From Taiwanofungus camphoratus (Eukaryota; Basidiomycota; Agaricomycetes; Polyporales; Taiwanofungaceae): a DNA stretch of 64,000 nucleotides. Shown here piece after piece: positions 20,747 through 31,065 of this stretch (positions within the stretch are counted from its first letter, which is position 1; every line of letters begins with the position of its first letter). The stretch spans positions 1-64,000 of the forward strand of contig CP021226.1 of NCBI GenBank assembly GCA_003999685.1, written 5' to 3'. The notes under the pieces were generated by a model. That model did no database searches. It was not told where the DNA came from and saw only the letters and a program-made list of their open reading frames with translations. The translations under genes were made by a program, and so were the position numbers.

Positions 20747-21188
20747 CGAAGCCAAATGGTGGGCCAGCCCCATCCGGGAAATTGGTATATCGTACTGGCA
20801 GGCCTGTAACGCTACGCGCTCCCATCTCAATTTCCTCCTTCGCACCGACGTCGTCTCCGCCCTCGAGCATCTCCTACCACCCTCCTCCGTCATCACGCGC
20901 CCAGCCCCCTCCACGCAGGACGAATGGACAGTTTGTCTCCACCCCGAGTGCCGCCCCCGGGACCGATGGGCTGGGGCCTGTGAGTTCTGCATGGGCCTCG
21001 ATCACGTTGCTGCTGATTGCATCCACCGGCCACGACTGGGGGAGCCGGCTGTTGAGCCCTTCGTCCCGCCTCGCTGTCTGGATTGTTTCGCTGACGATCA
21101 CGACACCGACCAATGCCCCAAGGCAGGGGCCGCCTGGTCAGAAATCAGTGGGTCGAAGCAGCCTGACGAGGAAGCTACCAGGTCATGA
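20382..21188 (+). CDS. Additional 3' frame of the Gypsy element with two zinc knuckles
   Basis: A 268-codon ATG-initiated frame overlaps the 3' end of pol in another frame and ends shortly before the 3' LTR. Its C-terminal third has two CX2CX4HX4C knuckles, CEFCMGLDHVAADC and CLDCFADDHDTDQC, of the type otherwise found in gag nucleocapsids. The upstream part is alpha-rich and unrecognised. Extra frames between pol and the 3' LTR occur in some plant and fungal Gypsy elements, but I do not recognise this one. Confidence 0.7.
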   Translation: MSHRTNAARARLAASILTAGNARTLNPFLRGPQNLPNFAEGIVVPLSRQATSGLAADFLTPADRLGWVLANERLRPAVDTALVVWPDLAAQVAIFRHQAEVVLHLDQVIRGYRGEREKGEHDEAKWWASPIREIGISYWQACNATRSHLNFLLRTDVVSALEHLLPPSSVITRPAPSTQDEWTVCLHPECRPRDRWAGACEFCMGLDHVAADCIHRPRLGEPAVEPFVPPRCLDCFADDHDTDQCPKAGAAWSEISGSKQPDEEATRS

Positions 21189-21229
21189 GGGTAGGTGTCG
21201 GGGCGACACCTGAGAGGAGACGGGGGTAG

Positions 21230-21731
21230 TGTTACTGTCGGGTAGGACTAGAGACGTGTTCGTTTTTTCTTTCCCTCTGTTTGTCACACCATGGACGCGC
21301 GGCATCCCTTCCACACCTTACTTACCCAGATTGACTGACGGGCCGACCGTCCCCGCTTACGCCATAGTAGTTATGTACTTTCGGGCCGCTGACTCCTCTC
21401 ACCTTATGCGGTCTCTGGGGGGCTGCTAGTATACCTGGGGGTTGGCGGTGGCAGTATAAGAAGGGGGTCCCACTGTTGGAGGTTCCCTTAGTCGTATTCT
21501 CTTCGTTCATCCTTCCTAAAGTGTACTACGCATTAGTACCAATACACGCTAGTCTTTCTCACGTCCCCTTGCACCACAAGAAGCCCGTGAAAGACTATCG
21601 CGACTACATAGGGCTTGTAGTTGAAGACCACCGAGGACTGTGACTCGTCGTCACCGTCGTTCCTCTTCGACCCTTCGCTGCACACCGCTCCAAGCTTCTG
21701 CAGCATTATCAGGGTGAACCCCCCGGTAACA
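21230..21731 (+). repeat. 3' LTR of the Gypsy element
   Basis: This is the second 502 bp LTR, preceded by a purine-rich tract (GAGAGGAGACGGGGG, about 21,212-21,226) that suits the plus-strand primer site. It is followed directly by the CCCGC target duplication. Confidence 0.95.
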
Positions 21732-21841
21732 CCCGCCCCTCCATAGGCGAGCTAATTAGTACTAGCTTCCTCTAAGTCCTCCTTTCAAGCCCGTATCGCA
21801 CTCGCAGCACCTGCGGCGCTGCTCGCTCCACCTCCTAACCT
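21732..21841 (+). mobile_element. Penelope-like unit type A, right part, with telomeric scar
   Basis: This segment resumes the unit interrupted at 13,992: the closing strands of the hammerhead (TTAGTACTAGC), the tail CTCGCTCCACCT, then CCTAACCTAA (about 21,832-21,841). The telomeric remnant is short but sits at exactly the place where each stacked unit near the tip ends. The subtelomeric ~300 bp repeat follows at once. Confidence 0.85.
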
Positions 21842-22374
21842 AAGGGATCTGCCAAACTTCCCAGGCAAATATCTCAATTTCAAGTCACTTTCCGGGCATC
21901 ACAAGATTTCCTATAATCAGAAATGTTCAAGTTGATTTCCAGCCAATAATATGAGATAATGACACAGCTGTTGAGCTCTCAGTAGGTTATTGAGGATTCT
22001 CTTTCATTCTGTCTGTTCAGAATTATCAGATTTCTATCAGAAAGTCACTTACTCAAAGTCCTCTGTCTGACAGATAATGACAGTGTCAATGGCTGGATAT
22101 TCAACTGTTCATGACCAGCTTGTGTACAGACCTGCTTTCAGATGTCCTTGACAGGTCTGCCAAACTTCCCGGGCAAATATCTTAATTTTAGGTCACTTCC
22201 CGGACATCACAAGTTTTTCTCTAGTCCTATAATGTCTAGGCCCGAAAAGTGACCAGAATGAGCTCCAATGGTGGATCTTTTCACTTCCCGGGGGGGGTTT
22301 TTTATGATGCTCTTCGATTCTGTCTACTCAGAATTGCCAAAATCTCATTAGAAAGTCACTTCCCGGACCTGACT

Positions 22375-22410
22375 GGAATAGGGTACCCTATTCCAGACAG
22401 CATATATATA
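22375..22410. promoter_or_regulatory. Palindrome plus TATATATA cassette, copy 2
   Basis: GGAATAGGGTACCCTATTCC (22,375-22,394) is a perfect 20-base palindrome, followed by AGACAGCA and TATATATA (22,403-22,410). Compared with copies 1 and 3, the changes keep the symmetry, which hints at a functional site. Confidence 0.55.
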
Positions 22411-22533
22411 GGCAATGGAGTGAGATAATTGGACAACTAGGGAGTTCCCGAGTAGGTTATTGATGATGCTCTTTGATTCTGTCTACTCAGAATTGTCAAA
22501 AAGGGATGGGAAAGCTTGTTCCCGGACCTGACT

Positions 22534-22569
22534 GGATTAGGGGGTCCTAATCCAGACAGCATATATATA
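22534..22569. promoter_or_regulatory. Palindrome plus TATATATA cassette, copy 3
   Basis: The same GGATTAGG...CCTAATCC palindrome as copy 1 is followed by AGACAGCA and TATATATA (22,562-22,569). It is at the very border of the core, with the 3' end of the lipase gene beginning some 25 bp further on. Confidence 0.5.
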
Positions 22570-22595
22570 GGGGATTGAAATGTGTAACAGTGTTT

Positions 22596-24557
22596 TCACA
22601 ATCCTTCGTCGTATAGTTTCCTACATAATGCAATATAAAACCTCTCAAGGTCCATCTTCGTAGCCAACTCACTGCGTTCCGCCTCCTTTCCGCTCCTCTC
22701 CCGTTCGGTTTTACTTTCTCCCTCAGCGGAGCTAGCCTTGTCGGAAGATGACGACAGCGGGCTGGGAGGCACTGAGTCGACAATCCAATCGAATATAGCC
22801 GATAACTTGTCCGTTGACGATTTGACCACTTCATCTGCATGTGCCTTTTCTCCTGCATCCCCTTCCGCGCCAGGTCTATTCTCTCTATGCCTCTGTTCAC
22901 TGATCCCAGCACCCGCTTCCTTTGCAGCCTTCTTTTCTTCATTCCTCCACGCGCGCACAAATTTGGTCCAATCCGCCAGATTCCATCCATCTCTGTCCTT
23001 ACTCTCGTTTTCGGTGTGACCGCTCGTCCTTGACTTCGACCCGCCGGTACCAAGATGCAGTCCAGGTACCGACACCGAAGGTAAGTCTACATCGATTCCC
23101 CGTGCACCTCGTACGTCCCAGTGATCGCAGCCTTCCATGATACCCAGAAATTCGCCCCATCGGGCGCTTTGCACTGTAACTAGGGCATCGTTTCCCCACT
23201 CTTCCGTGCGCATCCAGCGTGGGTCCGAATTGGACCGCAGATGCTCTCGCTCTTTCTCTTCGAATCCATCGAGTACCATTTTCGGTAGCCAGAGAGGATG
23301 CCAGACACTCACATTCTTGATCCGGCCTGCAACGCTGAAATACTTGACAGCAGGATCATCCGGCGTGTTAGGGTTGAAGACGGTATCAAGATAGGCTGAG
23401 GTCAAGTTGGCGTATGCAGGAGAGTCGACAACAGAAAGTAACAGAGTGGTGAATGAAGAGGGTAGCGAGGCCAGTGAAAGGGTTAATTTGGCTTCACGGC
23501 TGAGTGTCTCAGTCTTGTTGTCTCGAGACGATGTGGAGGGCTGAGTAAATGTAGTTTTGCCTTCTAACAATGCAGCAGACTTGGCTTGCTCTTGCTGGCG
23601 GAGTCTTCCAATGCCAATGTTCTCCTATGGAGACACGTGGATAAGAAGCAAAACAATTGCCGTGGTACGTCACGCACCTTGCACCAGTCCATAAATGGGC
23701 TTCCTCGATGAGGCGTCGCGATAGTCGTGAGCGACAGTGGGGTGTAGTCAGTCGATTTGAGGTGGGTTATCAGATGTCGGCAATCAAGACCTCCCATAGA
23801 GTGGGCTATCAAGTTGATACCTCGTCCGCGAGCCTTCTTCCTAAAGAATCTATCCAAGCTCTCTGCTCGAGAAGTAATTGAACCGGTGCTGAACACGTAG
23901 GATGGCACACAAGGCCTGGTGAGCTGAAAGCATCATCACATCAATTTGACAGTCATACCTAGGTACAGACGTGACCAGAACTTCAGCTCCAAGCTTGTCC
24001 CTGAGTATGCTGAGTACATTTGACCAATAGTGCATTTGAAGAATAGGAAATGACGACGGCCCTCGAACATCAAAGCCATAAAGGCCTACCTCAGTTTCGT
24101 GTTAGCTGGCATTATTGGTCGAACACAGACCCATACCATGACAGAGAGCAATAGGATAGCGCGGTTTCCTGACCGGACTATACAGGACAGGGTTTCTAAG
24201 AAGGCTATGTATGGTATCGGAAGAACATTCGTTTATCTGCGGATCATTCTCGTGCGGCGTAGCACTGAACCCGGAAAAGTTTGAGTGAGACCTTGCTAAT
24301 AATGTCGATTGTGTGACCTTGTCTGGGGTGATAGCAATTGGTGTTCGGTTGTGTTCTGGGTGAATCCAAGTAGGCCAATGCAGAGATCTGAAGGCATCCC
24401 GCAGCTTCACGGGATACCGAACACCATCTCCCCCAATGTCTGTTTCACGTTGAAATCTATACCCAAGGTATTGGTGAGAGATGGAGAGAGAAGAAACGAC
24501 ATTGACAAGTCTACGAAAGAACACGGCAACTGGAGTCGGAAACCATATTGTGTGCAT
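22596..24557 (-). CDS. Tgl2-like mitochondrial triacylglycerol lipase (alpha/beta hydrolase)
   Basis: Probably a neutral-lipid esterase of the fungal Tgl2 family. Exon 1 (24,557 to ~24,137) gives a basic, hydrophobic N-terminus suited to mitochondrial import and the core opening KPRYPIALCHG. Introns of about 50, 35 and 50 bp follow. Later exons carry LYGFDVRG, the nucleophile elbow AHSMGGLD, TPHRGSPF, and near the C-terminus GFLGIMEGCDHWDVRG-like sequence (read EFLGIMEGCDHWDV), whose Asp/His complete the triad. A Ser/Glu-rich insertion lies at about 22,740-22,960. The frame ends LYDEGL. It is divergent from the prenyltransferase gene across a 230 bp shared upstream region. It is the outermost core gene; subtelomeric repeat starts right after its stop, so its 3' UTR is probably repeat-derived. 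Confidence 0.85.
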
Positions 24558-24786
24558 GTTGTGTGCAGAACCAGGCCAGAGACATCAGAGACGGCCATAG
24601 AAAGTAAGAGCCGGGTCCTGAAAGTTATTCGAATCCCAACCCGCAATTTGCATAAGATATCTTCAAGCAAAGTCTAACAAAAGGTTATCGACGACTTATC
24701 ATTCTTAACCCTGTTTCTCCTAACCGCCTCAGGTTCGTGCAGCCTCCTGGTTAGCTAACACCTCTATTATTCTTTCAGATTCTTTA

Positions 24787-26390
24787 TGTCAGACAGAGTC
24801 TCCTTACCGCGACTCGCGAGGGTCGGTCACATATCCCATTGCAAATTATGCCTTTCCGGTCTTCCATTTTCTCAGGTGGAAGCCGATTCTTCTTGGTATG
24901 TGCGCTCTTTCTCTTTCTCGGCTTTCCATAATATTCGGGATACAATTGATAACTATACGACTCCTACCCAGCATTGCAGTCGTATTCTACTGCCTTGGAA
25001 CATTGGACCTGCTCGGTGCACTTGAGTCGAAGACAAATGACGCGGAGCGTCGTGCCTGGAGAGACTGGCTATGGGAACAGCAGACATGTCCGTGGTTTCC
25101 CTCTTCTGCTGTTCCATGGCAGAAGTCCCATGATTTTTACAGACGGAAAATATGGCACTGGCTTCAAGCCCAGTTCATATATGACACCAGGGGAACGATT
25201 GGTATGGCTATATGCTTGTGCTCGACGTACGGGACGTTAATCAGGTTGCTCTATCCACTTAGAACGAATACTCCGAATACGACACTCCCCATCTTATCAT
25301 GACTTACACCGCTTTGCTCTCATTGGCAATCTTGCGAGATGACTTCACAGAACTGGATCGTTCCGGTATCGTCAAATTCTTGCGCGCCTGTCAAAGAGAG
25401 GATGGAAGGTAAGTCATTTTCCCTTTCCATGAGATATAGAATTGCCACTATCGCTCAGTCTGACGCCATGACACGGACTTCGTCAGTTTTTCTGCGCTCC
25501 CCAATGGCGGCGAGTCTGATCTCCGGACGACTTACTGCGCTTTTGTAATCAGCAGCATGCTTGATGACTGGTCGGGCGTTCGTATCGATCATGCCGTATC
25601 CTACATCAAGCGATGCAGTGTATGTACCTCTTATGTGTGCTTTCCTCTGAATTCACGCGTAGCCTACCAATGCAGAGCTATGAAGGCGGGTATAGTCAGA
25701 CCCCTGATGGAGAGGCGTTAGGTACGCGTTCGTTTCTCTTTTACCGGAGTTAAATGTTAATGATATGGTTTGATAGGTGGGACGACCTACTGTGCGCTAG
25801 CGTCACTCCATTTGGTGCCTTCTGACCCTTCCTCGCCATGCTCCTCTCGCATCACTCCTGCCGAGCGCAGGCGCACCGTTCGTTGGCTTATTCAAAACCA
25901 GACATCCTTTGGTGGATTTCGAGGACGAACCGCCAAGGACGCGGATGCATGTTACTGTTTTTGGTGTGGTGCCTCACTCAATGTATGGATGTTGCTCAAG
26001 CCAGATCGACATGCTCACTTCTACCTATCTTTGACGATTAGATCCTAGGTGCCAGCGAATTAGTCGACTCCATAGCGCTGGCCGGATTTCTGGGTCGATG
26101 TCAATTCAAATTTGGCGGTATAGCTAAAGCTCCTGCTGAGCGCTCTGGTATGTATTCATGAGCAGTGTATATGCATAGCTCCCTGCATCGGTTCTTTGAC
26201 ACTTTACTTTGGTATTACTGCCATGATAGACCCGTATCATACTTACCTCTCCCTTGCGGCACTCGCTATTCAACCCCCTCAAGGCGTGGATTCAAGCTGG
26301 GGATTGCCCTCTCTGGATGCTCTATGGAATGCCACCGAAGATACCGTTCGTTGGGCAAGGAATCATATTCCGGCTCGCAACAACAACTGA
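24787..26390 (+). CDS. CDC43: Geranylgeranyltransferase type I beta subunit
   Basis: The enzyme attaches geranylgeranyl to CaaX proteins such as Rho1 and Cdc42, together with the alpha subunit Ram2. The gene has several short introns. Recognisable blocks in order are CLGTLDLLGAL, MTYTALLSLAILRDD, REDGSF, DDWSGVRIDHAVSYIKRC, SYEGGYSQTPDGEALGGTTY, the zinc-ligand segment DADACYCFW (Asp and Cys ligands), FLGRCQFKFGG, and DPYHTYLSLAAL (His ligand). These match the order in mammalian PGGT1B and set it apart from farnesyl- and Rab-type beta subunits. The start ATG gives MSDRVSLPRL. The symbol follows the yeast gene. Confidence 0.88.
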
Positions 26391-26636
26391 GTGCAGTGAG
26401 TCACGAGCCCAAAGACAGGTGATCTCACGGAGTGTATGCCATTACATGTTCACCCTGGTCTCGGCATGCAGACTGCGAGAAGACTGAGTATAACATGGAT
26501 ATTATTGACGTAATCGACAGACGATAAAGGAGGGTGATGCAGATGTCCGTAAGTGAGGTCTGCGTGACAATCTAATAAAAATTATTACAAATGGTCTGAT
26601 ATCATTGATGTCCCCAATTTACTGCGGAGGACGTGC

Positions 26637-28018
26637 TTATACCGTACCGGTTGCATTAGTAACTGTGCATGAATGTCGGTGTCGCATCCGCGCATTTAGA
26701 ACGACAGATTGGAGACAAGCGGCTCCTAGTCGGGGTATGAATTGGCCTTGTTGTACTGTATGCTCTACACTGGCACCAGAGGCAGACGGAGGGGCAGCCG
26801 GATGTCTTGCCTTGGCCCATTTTTCAATGGTATCAGAGACATCCTGGAAGAGAAAAAGCCAATGTCAAAACACCGTCCTCCAGCAACACCATGTCCGTTA
26901 CTGACCTGTACGTATGGTTGCACGTGAGCTTGCGTGAATTGCTCACCTACGGCACTTGCATTATTGCATATCATCCTTGCTCGCTGTTTGAACGCCCCCA
27001 TGAATGCGTACATTGTTTGCCTATCATAGAGACGTTCATTGGCATGCGAAATGATAGCATGCACTGCAAGGACATCCTCGAGAACACTGATCCGGCTGGT
27101 GATCATCTGAAGACAGCCGAACACGCAGTCTGAAGAAACGAGTTGTTGAACAAATAGATCGGAAACAAACATTGCGACTGCATATGCAGAAGTCAAATAT
27201 ACGTGTGCTTCCGGGTGTTGCGTGTATGCCAGCTTGAACACGGCGGTGGGCGAATCCTATGACGTAGACGTTAGAACAAAGCAAGGCATTTCAAGAAGAC
27301 AAAAATATACAGGATGCCACCACGCTTGAAACTCAGACCATACATATTGCCAAAGATGATGCTGGAAAAGAGCGGCGTGCGCTTCGTCAAGTATGTCCTT
27401 GAAGGTGTTGTACATCGTCCGCGCGAACGCCGCCACTGGTTCAAATTCGGGGCCGAAACCTTCCACTGCGCGACCGCTGATCTTGCCGGCAATTACAGCT
27501 ATCACAGCAGAGTCCCAAGGCCCCATTTCAACAATATCCCGCGCATACGCAAGATGCACTCTACGATCTCCTGTTGTCAAACACGCGCGTAAATGTCTCA
27601 TCCATGGATGTTGGACCTGCAGCACATCCTTCACTGGTGCCTGAGGGGACAGCCATGTGGGTTGCACCCGCAGGGTGGCAGGGACAAAGGGCATGGCGAG
27701 CGGATTGAAAGCTGTGATTGCAGACACCGGTGAGTGTTGCGACGAGTGCAAATGATGCCAACTCCCCAGCCAAGCATGCTGCGCTTGTTCAGTCCCCTTG
27801 TCTACCCAACGCTGATAGTCACGTTGAGACATTCGTGTAGCAGTCGTACTGCTGTCACTGGGTATGCGGGTCTCATCTTGCAGAAGAGTGGCGGTACTGC
27901 TAGACGGCGTAGAGACAGGCGATCCGAGGTATCGTTGCTGAGGGACCTTCTGCCCTCTCTCTGCAATCGCGTTTGTCTTCTGGACTGGTACGTTGTACGA
28001 TTGCTCGATATTTGACAT
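26637..28018 (-). CDS. Uncharacterised basidiomycete protein (about 400 aa)
   Basis: Three exons join in frame: 28,018 to ~27,306, ~27,255 to ~26,907 and ~26,865 to 26,637, with GT-AG introns of about 40-50 bp. The N-terminal ~110 residues are Ser/Thr/Gln-rich and probably disordered. The rest is helix-rich with aromatic residues (FKDILDEAHAALFQHHLW, FQAWWHPDSPTAVFKLAY, MFVSDLFVQQLVSSD), suggesting a helical-repeat fold. The C-terminus continues DVSDTIEKWAKARHPAAPP. No family was recognised. It is convergent with the prenyltransferase gene, 246 bp between stops. Confidence 0.7.
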
Positions 28019-28841
28019 AGTTATGCTAAGCGAATGGCGTAGAGATAAAGAACGAGTTAGATTAGAGAGAACTCAACTCGACTGCTTACCTTTATATACC
28101 AGGCTGGCCCTCAAATCAAAGCGAATTCCCGCTTTGCCATCGCGAGATGGCTGGCCACGGGAGCTTTGCATGCTTTACGGCGGCCGATAAGTTTGACCAC
28201 GCGGGTAACGGTATACAAAAAGCCAACAAAGCCTCAGGAGTCACCTCAACAAAGTAGACTTGCTCTACGCCTTCTCGGTAATTCTTACCAATGCATGCAC
28301 AAACACTAGAGCATACAAATAGTGTTAGTCAAAAAAAAACAGACACTTACAGGGTCGGCTATTAAAGTTGTTGTATTCAAGATATGACGCTCACGATGAC
28401 ACAAATTGAAGCTGTTGTTACGAATGATTCCCAGATCGTTACGCATCGAAAACCAAGTCTGGATGCCAGATTGAGAGACTTGCCCTCGACGCTCAAGCTG
28501 GTTCAGCAGCAGTTGTCACCCCGGCCCTAAAACTCGCCGCTCCGTTGCGCACTCGATCTAGAGAGCATCATGAGTGCTTATCTGGTCCAAAGGCTCAAGC
28601 TCCCCTCACTCCCTAAGTTAGCAAATGTGAGAGCCCAGCTCTACGGCAAGGACTTGAATAAGTTCGAAATAGAATGTGCAGTCAGCTAGGAAGATCATTA
28701 CCCAGAAATGCCGGCCTACTGCCCAAGTCGCCTCGTGAGAATCATTGATTGCCCAAAGACGATAACATACGAGAATATGCATAGCCAGGCATCAAAATAC
28801 GGTATCCAAAACTATGATTCTCATTGTCCGCACCTAACCAT
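28019..28841. other. Intergenic, with promoter of the unknown gene
   Basis: Positions about 28,088-28,100 read TATATAAAGG on the minus strand, some 75 bp upstream of the ATG at 28,018, and suit a TATA box. The remaining ~700 bp shows no coding or repeat signal that I can support. Confidence 0.5.
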
Positions 28842-31065
28842 TTACCAGTTTAGATCACACTCGTATGGTCTGAGCGCACACCACAACGGCTGCAACGGAA
28901 TAGTTCGCACACCACGCTGCTGCATCCGGAACGAGACGTCGTGCAGGCGAGGAAGTGCCGATGTTATATTTCCGCCTGGTCCGCTCCAAAAGAGCTCGGC
29001 AGAGGACGCAGCACGCGGCCAGATAATTGGGTCGATGTTCGAGGAGCTCGATTGCTCAGTCCAAAGATTATGCTGGCCTGTTGAGACAGCGGTCGTTAGT
29101 TTAACGAAGGCAAGTTTTGTAGGATGGAACAGTAGCTAGTGCGCCTACCTCCTAAAACGAGCTTCGCCTGTTCAGAAGTGAGATTCGCGACGGGGTCGAA
29201 AGTGTACGAATATTGCCAAGTCTTGAACGGGTCGCACCAGCTGTTACTGTATCACAAACGTGCAATGTTACTAAGATTGGCATCTGATAGATCATAGTTT
29301 TGAAGACGGACCCTGTCGGGTCATCGCTAATCCATTCACCAGCACCACAATCCTGGTAAAGAGTTGAGATCATGCGACGATAGAGCACACAAGGACTGAC
29401 GAGGTAGAAATAATTAGAAGGAGCATGGATGATCCTAAACCCCTTCTCTGCGACGGCTGCAGCATCCTCGGACGAGATCCATACCCTAGTGATTGGATCA
29501 AGACACGTCACAAATGGCATATTGATTACGTTGCTCACAAAACGAGCGTCTCGTTCGACAACGTCAGGTTGTAGTCGAGAACCATTTCTGCGAGTATCGC
29601 CACAATCAGACCAAGAGTAATTGCAACGCGACGAGTGCCAACGCACCCTCCCAGACAGCTGGAATCTTGCCCGCGGATAACAAAGCTCCGTGCGTCCCCG
29701 AAGTGAAATAGTCCAGCGCCTGCTCGAATGTGCGTCCGGTAATATTGAGATCGAACTGGGTCTCTGGGTCATTGTCGTAGCAATGTGCGTTCACTTCGTC
29801 ACCGCCCGTGCTGACGATCGACGAAGGAAACATTTTCGCAACCTCTGAGAACAGCCCTGCAGTCCACTTTACGATCGTCTCGTTTGCAAACCGTAGCTGA
29901 CCAGCCGGCGGCTCTGTTTGAACGTAAGGGAACGCAGAAGCTTAGGAAATGGAACCGCCGACCGTTCGCATAATTGAGCCACAAGCGCGCCTGAGGACAA
30001 GCTACATAGTCAGGGTGCGCTTCAGAAATGATGGCGGTGTGGCCGGGTGTGTCAATTTCAACCATGACGTCGATACCGCGCTGGACGCGCTTCGTTAATG
30101 TCTATAATTCCTATATGATAAACCTTACCGCGCCAGCATATGAAATGATGTTCGCGACATCGGTCGTGCTGTAAATCATCTCGGGAGAATAGGCACCGTA
30201 AGCGGCCAGCTCAGTGTACCCTGGCACCTCAAGCGGGAAGCTTTGACTGTCAGTTACATGCCAATGAAGCTCATTAATCTTTGAGCATCCTTGAGTCAGT
30301 CTGCAGCAGGTGAAATACACACGAGGTCAACTGGCCTTGACCAAGCTCATGGCATCCAGAGTGCGCAAAATGTCGGAAACTGGAAAGCTGTGGAACACTT
30401 AAGCGAATTCACGACAAGCGAACAGCAGGGACTTACAAATTACGTGCAGTGTCAAGCAATAAGCCGCGGTAGGGCTGTAGATCCTATGCGTTGGTTGCAT
30501 AAAAGATTCGTAGATACGGATCACGCACATAAGCAGGGGAATCCTCGATGGTGACAGGAGTATTGATAGCGTAAATCGTCCCGTCATACTTGTACCACAG
30601 CTGACCAAATGTCGTCAAACCTCTGAACAGTCCAAGCGTCGACGTAGCCGTTATCGTCGCAGCAGAGCCATCAGACGGAACAGTCAAGTTGTATGCCTCA
30701 TTACGCTGCTCGAGAGGCTTTTGAGCTTCTTCCGTGATCGAAAGCACCGTCGAACCCGGTGCGAGAGACAGCGTCAACTCGGACAGATAGCTAGCCTGCT
30801 CGAATGCGCTGACATCGCTGGCACCACGTCCAACTACGAGGCGACCGAGATTGTCGGTGAACAGATACTGCTGCGTGCGACCAATAGCACCCCACAAGTC
30901 CTGGGGAGGATTGTGAATGTCCGGTGAGATGGCGATATGGAACACTCCCGAGAGACGAAGGGCAGTGGTCCCTTCCTCGAGACTGCGAGGCAGAGGCCAG
31001 AGAGCACCAGTCGGAGATAAGACCAAGAAGAGCGCCGCAGCAAGCAGATTGATCCTGTACAACAT
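28842..31065 (-). CDS. GH20 beta-N-acetylhexosaminidase, copy 1
   Basis: This secreted enzyme removes terminal N-acetylglucosamine from chitin oligomers and glycans. A signal peptide (MLYRINLLAAALFLVL...) precedes LWPLPRSL and the hex-b domain encoded by exon 1. Short exons then give PYRGLLLDTARN, the segment HWHVTDSQSFP, VEIDTPGHTA, the catalytic STGGDEVN (Asp-Glu pair), VWISSEDAA, and a last exon ending RPYECDLNW. At least eight introns have usable borders. The intron after SLVK would start with GC rather than GT. The C-terminal exon is intact, so I call it a gene, not a pseudogene. Exon 1 is nearly identical to that of the copy at 42,111, while later exons are clearly diverged. Confidence 0.88.

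Larger units (their letters stand above)
13993..21731 (+). mobile_element. Gypsy-type LTR retrotransposon (chromovirus), looks whole
   Basis: The 7.7 kb element has two 502 bp LTRs starting TGTTACTG and ending GGTAACA. It is flanked by a 5 bp target duplication CCCGC (13,988-13,992 and 21,732-21,736). Parts in order are gag with a zinc knuckle, pol with protease, reverse transcriptase, RNase H, integrase and chromodomain, then an additional 3' frame. The LTRs appear identical by eye over their full length, so the insertion is very young. No clear breaks were seen. It is nested inside a Penelope-like unit. Confidence 0.95.
21842..22577. repeat. Second array of CACTTCCCGG subtelomeric repeats
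   Basis: About two and a half blocks match 12,580-13,146 closely. The array includes TTCCCGG-type sites near 22,163, 22,193, 22,281 and 22,358, plus two palindrome-TATATATA cassettes. The last block is shortened (159 bp between cassettes). The array ends about 20 bp before the stop codon of the first core gene. Confidence 0.85.

Noticed and set aside
28842-31065. Hexosaminidase copy 1 as a pseudogene
   Set aside because: At first it seemed to lack its C-terminal exon, but that exon is present to DLNW and stop; catalytic Asp-Glu is kept.
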